Positions 37,657-45,619 of a DNA stretch of 64,000 nucleotides are shown here, piece by piece. Origin of the DNA: Chloroflexi bacterium TSY (GTDB lineage: Bacteria; Chloroflexota; Anaerolineae; Caldilineales; Caldilineaceae). The stretch's first letter is position 1; the number at the start of each line of letters is the position of its first letter. The notes beneath the pieces were generated by a model. That model did not search any database, was not told the DNA's origin, and worked only from the letters and a program-made list of their open reading frames with translations. The position numbers were made by a program, and so were the translations under genes. Location: positions 1-64,000 of the forward strand of contig JAHBNG010000072.1 in the NCBI GenBank assembly GCA_019217005.1, written 5' to 3'.

Positions 37657-39213
37657 TTGAGCATGACAGAGGCGCGTGATACTTCTACAACACAATCACT
37701 GAGGGCTGCTCGTGTCCGTTTCGCACCCAGCCCAACCGGTCCATTTCATTTAGGTGGTCTACACACTGCATTATTCGATTGGATTTATGCTCGTCGTACA
37801 GGAGGACAGTTTATACTCCGTATTGAAGATACAGATCAAGATCGCTTTGTCCCAAACAGCGTTGAAGATATGATGCAAAGTTTGCGTTGGCTAGGTTTAG
37901 ATTGGGATGAAGGTCCAGATATTGGAGGTCCCCATGGCCCCTATGTTCAAAGTGAGCGTAAGGATATTTATGGAAAATATGCCCAAAAACTGATTGATGA
38001 TGGGTATGCCTATCGTAGCTATATGACGGCCGATGAGCTGGCAAAGATGCGTCAAGAACAGACCGAAAAAGGCTTACCCCTTGGCTATGACCGCCGTGAC
38101 CGTCACTTGAGTTCTGACCAAATTGCTGCATATGAGTCGGAAGGGCGTACCTCTGTTGTACGCTTTGCAGGACCGCTTGAAGGAAAGACTGTCGTTCACG
38201 ATTTGCTACGTGGTGACATTGAATTTGAGAACGCAAGCATTAAAGATCCGATCCTTCTGAAAAGCGACGGACTCCCTACCTATCATTTGGCCATGATGGT
38301 TGATGATCATTTGATGGAAATAACACATGTATTGCGCGGTCAGGAATGGTTGCCATCTGCACCAATTCATAAATTGCTATTTGATGCCTTTGGTTGGGAG
38401 ATACCTACGTTGGTTCATTTGCCCGTGTTGCTGAACCCGAATGGCAAAGGCAAAATGAGCAAACGGAAAATACAGGTCGATGGTAAAGAGTATCCTGTCT
38501 TGATGGGCGAAATTATGGAATATGGGTACTTGCCCGATGCCATGTTCAATTTCCTGACCAATGTTGGTTGGAGTTTCGGGGAGGAACGCGAAATTTTCGA
38601 TCGCGAAGAGGCAATCGATCGTTTTCGCTTGGAAGAGTTGAATCCCGCCGCCGCCGCCTTGCCTTATGAGAAGCTGAATTGGCTCAACGGCGTTTACATC
38701 CGTGAAATGACACCGGATGCATTAAAAACCCAATTGATTCCCTATCTAAGTCGGACTCTCGACTTAGACGAAGCATCGTTGTATGAGAGCCACAAGCTCG
38801 ATATTCTTGTGCCGGTAATTCAAGAGCGTCTAAAGCTCTTGACCGATGCCGCGGAGTTGATCGATTGGGCCTTTGTAGATGCTTCTACGATTCGCTATTC
38901 TGATCCTAGCATGCTGATCGGACGCAAGCTAGATGCCGCACAGAGCGTTGAAGTGTTGCAAATTGGCGCGAATATAATACGCAATCTAGATGAGTTCAGC
39001 AGCGAAGTACTTGAAGCAGCATTTCGCAATCGTGCGACCGAAATGGGTTACAAGGTTGGCAGCTTCTTTACGCCATTCCGTGTTGCAATTACCGGCAAGA
39101 AGGTCGCTCCGCCCTTATTTGAGAGTATGGTTGCATTGGGACGAAATGAAGTGTTACGTCGTCTTGAGAATGCAATTCAGACATTGCAGTCATGGGCAGC
39201 CGAACCGGCTTGA
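37657..39213 (+). CDS. gltX: Glutamyl-tRNA synthetase
   Basis: 518 residues; ATG at 37657 or 37663. A class I synthetase that charges tRNA-Glu (and tRNA-Gln in organisms using the GatCAB route). The HIGH motif appears as FAPSPTGPFHLGGLHTALF, the KMSKR motif as GKGKMSKRKI, and the family blocks RIEDTDQDRFV, YHLAMMVDDHLMEITHVLRGQEWLPSAP are present. The C-terminal helical anticodon-binding part is complete. It stands alone between a terminator and the tRNA-Gln gene; that placement with tRNA-Gln is suggestive but may be chance. Confidence 0.96.
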   Translation: MSMTEARDTSTTQSLRAARVRFAPSPTGPFHLGGLHTALFDWIYARRTGGQFILRIEDTDQDRFVPNSVEDMMQSLRWLGLDWDEGPDIGGPHGPYVQSERKDIYGKYAQKLIDDGYAYRSYMTADELAKMRQEQTEKGLPLGYDRRDRHLSSDQIAAYESEGRTSVVRFAGPLEGKTVVHDLLRGDIEFENASIKDPILLKSDGLPTYHLAMMVDDHLMEITHVLRGQEWLPSAPIHKLLFDAFGWEIPTLVHLPVLLNPNGKGKMSKRKIQVDGKEYPVLMGEIMEYGYLPDAMFNFLTNVGWSFGEEREIFDREEAIDRFRLEELNPAAAALPYEKLNWLNGVYIREMTPDALKTQLIPYLSRTLDLDEASLYESHKLDILVPVIQERLKLLTDAAELIDWAFVDASTIRYSDPSMLIGRKLDAAQSVEVLQIGANIIRNLDEFSSEVLEAAFRNRATEMGYKVGSFFTPFRVAITGKKVAPPLFESMVALGRNEVLRRLENAIQTLQSWAAEPA

Positions 39214-39268
39214 GATCTTTCCTGATTTTGCAATAAACAAGATTTTATAGTATGATTTCTTCTGTCGC

Positions 39269-39340
39269 TGGGGGATAGTTTAATCGGCAGAACGTCTGAC
39301 TCTGGATCAGATGGTTGGGGTTCGAATCCCTGTCCCCCAG
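39269..39340 (+). tRNA. tRNA-Gln (anticodon CTG)
   Basis: 72 nt. The acceptor stem pairs TGGGGGA with TCCCCCA, discriminator G. The anticodon arm is TCTGA-CTCTGGA-TCAGA with CTG at 34-36. The T arm is TGGGG-TTCGAAT-CCCTG. CCA is not encoded. Confidence 0.95.
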
Positions 39341-39443
39341 CCTTAAAGCAGAGGCCCGTCTACTATCAAAACCTACTCTAAATGGTTTCTGCAGCCGAAT
39401 GTGAGCGATTTGTGTACATTGGTGAGATGGACAAAAAGAAAGT

Positions 39444-39472
39444 GGGGCACCTGGGAAAGGCGCCCCTTTTTT
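39444..39472 (+). terminator. Rho-independent terminator after tRNA-Gln
   Basis: GGGGCACC pairs with GGCGCCCC (one mismatch) around TGGGAAA, followed by six T. It lies about 100 bp after the tRNA. Confidence 0.8.
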
Positions 39473-39519
39473 GTTGATGAGTACGATTGATCTTTACAAG
39501 ACAAGCAAGGAGCGTCTTT

Positions 39520-40257
39520 GTGAACATTCTCGGTATCGATATCGGCGGCAGTGGTGTCAAGGGTGCCCCTGTTGACTTGGTTCAGGGGGAATTTGCCACA
39601 GAACGTCTGCGGATTGAGACTCCTCAACCCTCCACGCCTGAAGCGGTTGCACAGGTTGTCAAAGAGATTGTGGATCAATTTGGGATTGATGCCCCCTTTG
39701 GCTGTACGTTCCCAGCCGTTGTACAGCATGGTGTCACACTAACTGCTGCCAATGTCGACAAGTCATGGATCGGCACAAATGCGCAGGAGTTATTTCAAAC
39801 TGTCACGGGGCGTCCACTTTGTATTTTAAACGACGGTGATGCTGCGGGCGTTGCCGAGATGAAGTATGGAGCTGGCCGCAATCGACAGGGTGTTGTTATT
39901 ATGCTTACGTTCGGAACGGGCATAGGCAGCGCTATTTTTGTCGATGGTCATCTACTCCCAAATACTGAGTTTGGTCATGTTGAGATGAAAGGTGGCGATG
40001 CCGAGCATTATGCTTCCGCTCAGATTCGGAAAGATGAGGACTTGAGTTGGAAAAAGTGGGCCGCTCGAGTCGATGAATATCTCCATTACATGGAAATGCT
40101 TTTTTCGCCCGATCTGTTCATCATTGGTGGTGGGGTCAGCAAACGTCATGAGAAATTTCTGCCTCGCCTAACCGTCCGCACGGACGTTGTTCCTGCGCAG
40201 TTACTCAACGACGCAGGAATCATCGGCGCTGCTTTGATGGCAAAAGATATGATGTAA
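39520..40257 (+). CDS. ppgK: Polyphosphate glucokinase (ROK family)
   Basis: 245 residues from GTG at 39520, with AAGGAGC ahead of it; an upstream TTG frame adds nothing conserved. The enzyme phosphorylates glucose with inorganic polyphosphate (and often ATP). The family shows in [18 protein letters not shown] at the N-terminus, [23 protein letters not shown], the phosphate loop [15 protein letters not shown], and the PPGK-specific [19 protein letters not shown] in place of the ROK zinc Cys cluster. It is tail to tail with a PPK2 gene, with a single base between the stop codons, so two polyphosphate-using enzymes are neighbours. Confidence 0.92.
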   Translation: MNILGIDIGGSGVKGAPVDLVQGEFATERLRIETPQPSTPEAVAQVVKEIVDQFGIDAPFGCTFPAVVQHGVTLTAANVDKSWIGTNAQELFQTVTGRPLCILNDGDAAGVAEMKYGAGRNRQGVVIMLTFGTGIGSAIFVDGHLLPNTEFGHVEMKGGDAEHYASAQIRKDEDLSWKKWAARVDEYLHYMEMLFSPDLFIIGGGVSKRHEKFLPRLTVRTDVVPAQLLNDAGIIGAALMAKDMM

Positions 40258-40258
40258 T

Positions 40259-41065
40259 TTATTCGATTTGAATCGTATCCAGATCTTCTTCCGCTTCTGG
40301 ATATTTCATGTCGAGTTTTTCCAATGTTTCCACGACGATCCGGGAGATAACAAGATTGCGGTACCATTTACGGTTGGCTGGAATAATATACCAAGGTGCC
40401 CATTTCGTGCTGGTCTTACTTAGTGCATCTTCGTATGCTTCTACATAGTCAGCCCAAAGCTTGCGTTCTGCCAAATCGCCCCGGCTAAATTTCCAGTTTT
40501 TGTGTGGTTCATCCAATCGGGCTTGCAGCCGTTCTTTTTGTTCGTCTTTGCTGATATATAGGAAGAACTTAAGAATAGTTGTCCCCTCATCTGCTAACAT
40601 GCGTTCAAAGTCAACAATATGCTGATAACGTTTGTTCCATCTGTCGGGTGGCACCAAATTATGGATGCGGACGATTAGTACATCTTCGTAATGGCTACGA
40701 TTGAAAATAACAATTTCACCTTTACCGGGTGTTTGACGATGAATGCGCCATAGATAGTCGTGAGCAAGTTCTAGTTCAGTTGGTTTCTTGAAGCTAGCAA
40801 CCTTGACCCCCTGTGGGTTAACGCCGTCAAAAACATGCCGAATCGTACCATCTTTGCCTCCGGTATCCATTGCCTGTAACACGATCAGGACCCGATGTTT
40901 TCTTTCGGCGTATAATAATTCTTGTAGTTCCTCTAACCGTTGATTATATGTTTGAAGTTGTTTGATCCCAGCCTTTTTGCCTAATTTGGCAGCAAATTTG
41001 CCTCCATCTGGATCCCAACTGCTCAGTTTTATTTCTTTTCCTGGTTTGATCTGAAAGTCTTTCAT
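40259..41065 (-). CDS. Polyphosphate kinase 2 family protein
   Basis: 268 residues. PPK2 enzymes move phosphate between polyphosphate and nucleotides. The P-loop-like VLQAMDTGGKDGTIRHVFDG, the lid region HDYLWRIHRQTPGKGEIVIFNRSHYEDVL and WKFSRGDLAERKLWADY are all present. The sequence is of the class often annotated as polyphosphate:AMP or ADP phosphotransferase; class assignment from sequence alone is uncertain. It is cytosolic. It converges with ppgK. A family X palindrome sits 40 bp upstream of the start codon. Confidence 0.92.
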   Translation of the reverse strand: MKDFQIKPGKEIKLSSWDPDGGKFAAKLGKKAGIKQLQTYNQRLEELQELLYAERKHRVLIVLQAMDTGGKDGTIRHVFDGVNPQGVKVASFKKPTELELAHDYLWRIHRQTPGKGEIVIFNRSHYEDVLIVRIHNLVPPDRWNKRYQHIVDFERMLADEGTTILKFFLYISKDEQKERLQARLDEPHKNWKFSRGDLAERKLWADYVEAYEDALSKTSTKWAPWYIIPANRKWYRNLVISRIVVETLEKLDMKYPEAEEDLDTIQIE

Positions 41066-41104
41066 GTACCTTTTTCCTATCGATTGTGTTGTGTAGCTAT
41101 ACTG

Positions 41105-41187
41105 ATAGAGACGCCGCTTAAACTTCGGACAATAGAATCGTTTTCTGTCGAGAGACAGTTGTCCGAAGTTTAAATGATGTGTCTATG
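41105..41187. repeat. Palindromic repeat family X, copy 2
   Basis: TTAAACTTCGGACAA at 41118 mirrors TTGTCCGAAGTTTAA ending at 41173; GATAGAGAC and GTGTCTATG extend the arms. Nearly identical to the copy within the riboswitch. Confidence 0.8.
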
Positions 41188-41269
41188 AGCACTGCCAGAA
41201 ATTTAAAATAAATTTGACCATTTTTAGTCGAATAGAACAGCTGAATTTATTCTAAATTTATGAGCGAGT

Positions 41270-41315
41270 GCGGTATACAAAAGTGTACTGTTGTGTAGCT
41301 GAGGAGTATAATTGC
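41270..41315. repeat. Partial family Z element with TATAAT box
   Basis: AAAAGTGTACTGTTGTGTAG followed by CTGAGGAGTATAATTG matches the right half of the 71-bp element. It is placed 73 bp before the start of the next gene, so its TATAAT could serve as a -10 box. Confidence 0.45.
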
Positions 41316-41387
41316 CGTTAATAATTGTGAGTTTACCTTATTTTGGTCTATTTTCATATACTTGCCAAAAACAAATTAATCAATCTT

Positions 41388-41810
41388 ATGCAACTAGAAA
41401 TATTATCATTTTGTGATGCTGCAACCGATCATGCAGGCAAACTCAATATCCTTGGTGCAACCGATACAATTGTTGTGCCAAGTTTGCCCGCTCAATATCC
41501 ACGCTGCTCGATTGTGATGCGTTTTCGCGTGGCTCGTATCGAACAGGGCGGACATACTGTCAAGTTGATGATTCTCGATATGGATGGTGGTGCGGTTATG
41601 GATGTGAATGGGAAAATGAATATCAAGCTCGCAGGTGGCATGAGCAGTGCAGTGAATCTGATCATCAATTTCAACAATCTAGAGCTGAAGGAAGCTGGCG
41701 AATATGCCATAGAGGTTGCTGTTGATGGAATCCAGATGAGTTCGAGTCCTCTTTTTATCCGTTTGGCACAAAGGTCTGAGACTGCTCTAGATGCGGGAGG
41801 CGATAGTTAA
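41388..41810 (+). CDS. DUF6941-like conserved protein
   Basis: 140 residues from ATG at 41388. An all-beta-looking cytosolic protein whose beginning (LEILSFCDAATDHAGKLNILGATDTIVV) and middle (RCSIVMRFRVARIEQGGHTVKLMI) match what I know of the DUF6941 family of small proteins of unknown function. There is no signal peptide. It ends 2 bp before the next start codon, so the two genes are translationally coupled. Confidence 0.65.
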   Translation: MQLEILSFCDAATDHAGKLNILGATDTIVVPSLPAQYPRCSIVMRFRVARIEQGGHTVKLMILDMDGGAVMDVNGKMNIKLAGGMSSAVNLIINFNNLELKEAGEYAIEVAVDGIQMSSSPLFIRLAQRSETALDAGGDS

Positions 41811-41812
41811 AC

Positions 41813-43621
41813 ATGGCAAAGAATACTTTGAATCCACAAACAATCGAACGTCGCATTAGTGAAGGGGTTGTTGCCCTAAATGTCGGGATTCGCTTGATTC
41901 GCCAACGACCCGATCTTGATCCGGCTGGATCGCTCCCCGACGTTGTTTATTTGGTCAGAGACATCTTTACCACGGTCGAAGGATCTTGGGAACCGACGGA
42001 TCATCCTCACTCTATTCCTTTGTGGGCGCGCAATGCGTATCTAAAGCCTTTTGGGGCACCAGATTGGTTTGATGATGCTGGTGCCAATCACCATCTTTTT
42101 GCAGCTGTGTTGGGGTTAGATGGAGCATTGATCCCGCATCAGGAGTTCTTATTCTGGTCGGATGGATTTGAGCGTCTTGATGACCCGAATTATCAGGGCT
42201 ATATGTCTGTACGAACCAAGGAACGCTCAGGATGGGCCAATTTGCCACTTGGTCCAGGAAGTTCGTTTAACCCAGAACGTAATGAGATTGGTCCTTGGTG
42301 TTGGGCACCGAGTGGTGTGGCCGAAGTTGTGGTTGGGGGCGGACTTCCATTGCGACACCATGTTTCTACCTTTGTGGTCTGGCGGGCAATACGGGTCACA
42401 GATCTACTCTTGACGGATGAGGATGATGGGCTCGGCTCGGATACTCCTGATCAAGACATTCCTATTTTGCCTGTGGATCCAGATGAAAGTGATCAGGACG
42501 ACGTTGATCAGAATAATGTTGGACGGGACGATGTCGATGATGACGGTCGTGAACCAGATCCGCGTAAGCCAGATCGGCCTGGAGAGCTACCATCACTTCT
42601 AGAGCGTCGCATCGGTGATTGGGCAACACGTTTGAATATTACTGTTCGACCCATTAGTGAACGTCCCGATGCGTTTGATGTCATTGCTGAAACAGACTCG
42701 GACGTGGTCTTTTTACTCAAAGATCTCTTTACAACGCGAGATGGCTCCTGGGAACAATCGGAAATTCCTGGTGCCGTGCCAGATTGGGCCAGGGAGTATT
42801 TGCGTCCTTTGGGAGCACCCGACTATTTTGATGACGCAGGCGGTGATCGTCATCTCTTTGCGGCTGTGATTGGTCTGGATGGACAGTTGCTCAAAGGCCA
42901 TCAAATTCGTTTTTGGTCTGATGGCTTTGCCAAATTGGGGGATCCGTCTTATACGGATTACATTTATCGCAAAACAAAAGAACATTCCGGCTGGATCAAT
43001 ATCCCCATTGGCCCAGGAAGTTCGTTTGTTCCAGAACGTAATGAGGCTGGCCCTTGGTGTTGGGCACCCGAGGGCGCTTCAGATGTGGTCTGCGGTGGAG
43101 GTTTACCTGCCAATCAGCACATATCGACATTTGCCGTCTGGCAAGCTGTTCGTCGCCAAGATCTTGTTACAGACGAAGATCAAATAGGTGGAGACAACGA
43201 GAATGAGACAGATTCTGACAAGATAAAGAGTGATGAAGGCCGTACATCTATTTTCTTGCCCTTCATCACAACTTCATCACAGCCGGAAGTTGATGCGAAT
43301 GAGACAGACGAAGAGGCAACAATTCTCGCCCGACGATCCCTCCCAACCGCCCGAACAGCCATACGACCAAGTAAGAATCGTTCAACACCTGCGGATGATG
43401 CCTCCAGCCTACTCATGCTGATTCGGGCCGCTGCATGGAACCGAATTGGTATCGAATTTAAAGTTGACTCTGCGCTGGCTCAATACGCTCGTCAACACGG
43501 TCTCGGCATGCCTGTAACGCAAGAATTCGAAGCAAACGGGTATCGTGTGCAGGGCTACTATGGAGGGATTGTCTACGCCCATCAAGACAATTGGGAACGG
43601 ATTGACCATGTATCCTGGTAG
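41813..43621 (+). CDS. Protein with two tandem ~190-residue repeats and a Chloroflexota-type C-terminal domain
   Basis: 602 residues. Two copies of one domain, at residues ~10-200 and ~260-450, share PDWFDDAGANHHLFAAVLGLDG / PDYFDDAGGDRHLFAAVIGLDG, GWANLPLGPGSSF / GWINIPIGPGSSF and GPWCWAPSG / GPWCWAPEG. They are joined by an Asp-rich linker (DESDQDDVDQNNVGRDDVDD). The final ~65 residues (RAAAWNRIGIEF ... GYYGGIVYAHQDNWERIDH) resemble a domain found at the ends of Chloroflexota secreted hydrolases. No signal peptide is visible, which fits the cytosolic-looking partner gene upstream. Function unknown; a ligand-binding role is a guess from the Trp-rich conserved motifs. Confidence 0.72.
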   Translation: MAKNTLNPQTIERRISEGVVALNVGIRLIRQRPDLDPAGSLPDVVYLVRDIFTTVEGSWEPTDHPHSIPLWARNAYLKPFGAPDWFDDAGANHHLFAAVLGLDGALIPHQEFLFWSDGFERLDDPNYQGYMSVRTKERSGWANLPLGPGSSFNPERNEIGPWCWAPSGVAEVVVGGGLPLRHHVSTFVVWRAIRVTDLLLTDEDDGLGSDTPDQDIPILPVDPDESDQDDVDQNNVGRDDVDDDGREPDPRKPDRPGELPSLLERRIGDWATRLNITVRPISERPDAFDVIAETDSDVVFLLKDLFTTRDGSWEQSEIPGAVPDWAREYLRPLGAPDYFDDAGGDRHLFAAVIGLDGQLLKGHQIRFWSDGFAKLGDPSYTDYIYRKTKEHSGWINIPIGPGSSFVPERNEAGPWCWAPEGASDVVCGGGLPANQHISTFAVWQAVRRQDLVTDEDQIGGDNENETDSDKIKSDEGRTSIFLPFITTSSQPEVDANETDEEATILARRSLPTARTAIRPSKNRSTPADDASSLLMLIRAAAWNRIGIEFKVDSALAQYARQHGLGMPVTQEFEANGYRVQGYYGGIVYAHQDNWERIDHVSW

Positions 43622-43627
43622 ATGGGA

Positions 43628-45337
43628 TTATGGTAATTGTTGAATTCGGGGAAGTAAGTCGCTACCGACAATGATACGAACATCAACGGAGGCCGTTCCG
43701 CTGTTTGTGATGCGGTTGGGGTTTAAGTTTGATAGAGCCGTCTGCAGACCTAGATCCGCATTTACTTGATCGATCAACATGGATTGCAGTCCGTAATTGA
43801 TCACAAGCGTTTGGGCATAGTCTTTTCGATCGGCGTCACCGATTTTGACCACTTTCCAACCTTGTGACTCCAAAAGCGTACGTGTGCGAGCTGCAATCAA
43901 GGGCTGGTTCGTGCCGTTTAAGACTTCGACTCGAACCCAACTCTGGCTACTACTAGAAGGACTTGTAGAGTTCGCCTGCGCTGTTGTGGGCAGTAGTGGT
44001 GTTGTCTGAAAGAATCGTGCGAGGGCAACACGTTTCTTTTCGGGAGTAGGCAGTAAAATCCAGGCTCCGTCTTCGCTATATGTTTCCTCACCATATTCAC
44101 TGTCCAAGACTAATTGCCGGATCTCACTCTCTTCCGGCGAAATACTCCGAAACAGTTGGGCCAATTCCAACTGTTTCGTCATTGGAATATTGGTGTCAAT
44201 GCTGCTGCGCATTGTATAAAAAAGCGTTGGAATCTGTGGAATTAAAGCTGGGATCATATCGCGTCGGGTCACTTTGTCAACCACAGAGCGGATCACTTGT
44301 TGCTGACGATGCGCACGACCATAGTCACTATCAATGTTGCGCGTGCGTGCATATTTGAGTGCAGTCTCTCCATCCATATGTTGTGGGCCAGCGTCTAAGT
44401 GAAAGGTTTCAACTCCGTAATTCGCAGTTGGATACTCTTCATCGTGAATTGTTTCCGGCACTAAAATATCAATACCGCCAATCAGATCGACTAGCTCGAT
44501 GAATCCATGAAAATTAAGTCGAACATAATAATCAATCGGCTGACCAACGAAACGACTCACGGTATCCATTGCAAGCTGAGCACCACCGCCCGGATATCGA
44601 TATTCTTCCCCCAATACATAAGCCATATTAATCTTGTTCGAGACTTCACCCGTATGAAGCGGTATCGGCACCCAGAGATCGCGCGGCAAAGAAAGCATAC
44701 CTGCTGTACGCGTTTTAGGATTCAGCGTCAACAGAATCAATGTATCTGTACGAGCGGCCTTTTGATCTTCTGGACGTGCGTCCGTCCCAAGTGACAGAAC
44801 ATTAATCGCTTCAAAGGCATCCAAATTTAGTATCTCGGTCTGCGTAAGTTGAGACCCTTCACCATTGCTGAAATTTTCATTGTCGCTGGTTGTGCTGCTA
44901 ACAATCGGATCGTGCTGCGGTTGTTCACCTTCGAATCTTATACTTGATGTCCCCGTGCTTAACACCCAATCGAGCGCCCAATCATAGAGACTGATGCTGG
45001 CAATAGCGGTGAGCGCAAGAAGAATGCATGTATAAAGAGTCGCGATCCAAAATGCGAGCGTCAAGCGATGAGAAGTCGGGTATGGGGCAAGGGTCGTTGA
45101 AGGTGGATCCTTCGCCGACGGAGCAGGAACCAAGACGAGCGAGCCGGCTTGCTGTGTGCTGGTTTGCTGAGACTGAGGAGCAGAACCAGGAACGAGAACC
45201 GTATAGGATCTGCCCTCTTGTGATTGATCTGATTGCGATTGTGCAGTTGGTGACTGATTCTCCATAATCTGATTTTGCGGGTGAACCGGTGGTTGTGATT
45301 CCCGGTCAGACCGATTCTTTCGACGTTTGAGTACCAT
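43628..45337 (-). CDS. LytR-CpsA-Psr (LCP) family cell-wall glycopolymer transferase
   Basis: 569 residues from ATG at 45337 (MVLKRRKNRSDRE); the frame is open further upstream without conserved content. A disordered Gln/Ser/Pro-rich cytoplasmic tail of ~90 residues is followed by one transmembrane helix (LAFWIATLYTCILLALTAIASIS) and an extracytoplasmic LCP domain. The polyprenyl-phosphate site residues lie in SLGTDARP, RTDTLILL, LSLPRDLWVPIP and GETALKYARTRNIDSDYGRAHRQQQ. A C-terminal LytR_C domain follows (VRVEVLNGTNQPLIAARTR). LCP enzymes attach polymers from lipid carriers to the wall. Ends 6 bp from the stop of the convergent tandem-domain gene. Confidence 0.92.
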   Translation of the reverse strand: MVLKRRKNRSDRESQPPVHPQNQIMENQSPTAQSQSDQSQEGRSYTVLVPGSAPQSQQTSTQQAGSLVLVPAPSAKDPPSTTLAPYPTSHRLTLAFWIATLYTCILLALTAIASISLYDWALDWVLSTGTSSIRFEGEQPQHDPIVSSTTSDNENFSNGEGSQLTQTEILNLDAFEAINVLSLGTDARPEDQKAARTDTLILLTLNPKTRTAGMLSLPRDLWVPIPLHTGEVSNKINMAYVLGEEYRYPGGGAQLAMDTVSRFVGQPIDYYVRLNFHGFIELVDLIGGIDILVPETIHDEEYPTANYGVETFHLDAGPQHMDGETALKYARTRNIDSDYGRAHRQQQVIRSVVDKVTRRDMIPALIPQIPTLFYTMRSSIDTNIPMTKQLELAQLFRSISPEESEIRQLVLDSEYGEETYSEDGAWILLPTPEKKRVALARFFQTTPLLPTTAQANSTSPSSSSQSWVRVEVLNGTNQPLIAARTRTLLESQGWKVVKIGDADRKDYAQTLVINYGLQSMLIDQVNADLGLQTALSNLNPNRITNSGTASVDVRIIVGSDLLPRIQQLP

Positions 45338-45534
45338 AACAATATGGAGTATAGCACATCGATCCCCATTCTCAGCAACTCCACTGTGGACAATTAGACG
45401 ATAATTCTCTCGGAAAATCCCAAAAAAGGGGGAAATTTCGCTTTTGAAGAAATTAGGGCAAATTCGTAGAAAGATGGTCTGAGTTTGGTCTAGGAATTGG
45501 ACACAGATTGGCAAGGGATTTAATAACCTTAATG

Positions 45535-45618
45535 GCTCACCTTCCTCAAATGTGCACAGTATCGTGTTCTTGAGCAGGGAAAATGACCTTTTGCATCCTA
45601 TTTGGGAGACGCGCGTAA
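45535..45618. repeat. Intergenic inverted repeat, family A, copy 3
   Basis: CTCACCTTCCTCAAATGTGC at the left and CATCCTATTTGGGAGACG at the right mirror each other in the same way as the copies at 833-906 and 2381-2456, with a TTTTGCA block shared before the right arm. It fills most of the space between two leftward genes. Confidence 0.5.
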
Positions 45619-45619
45619 C

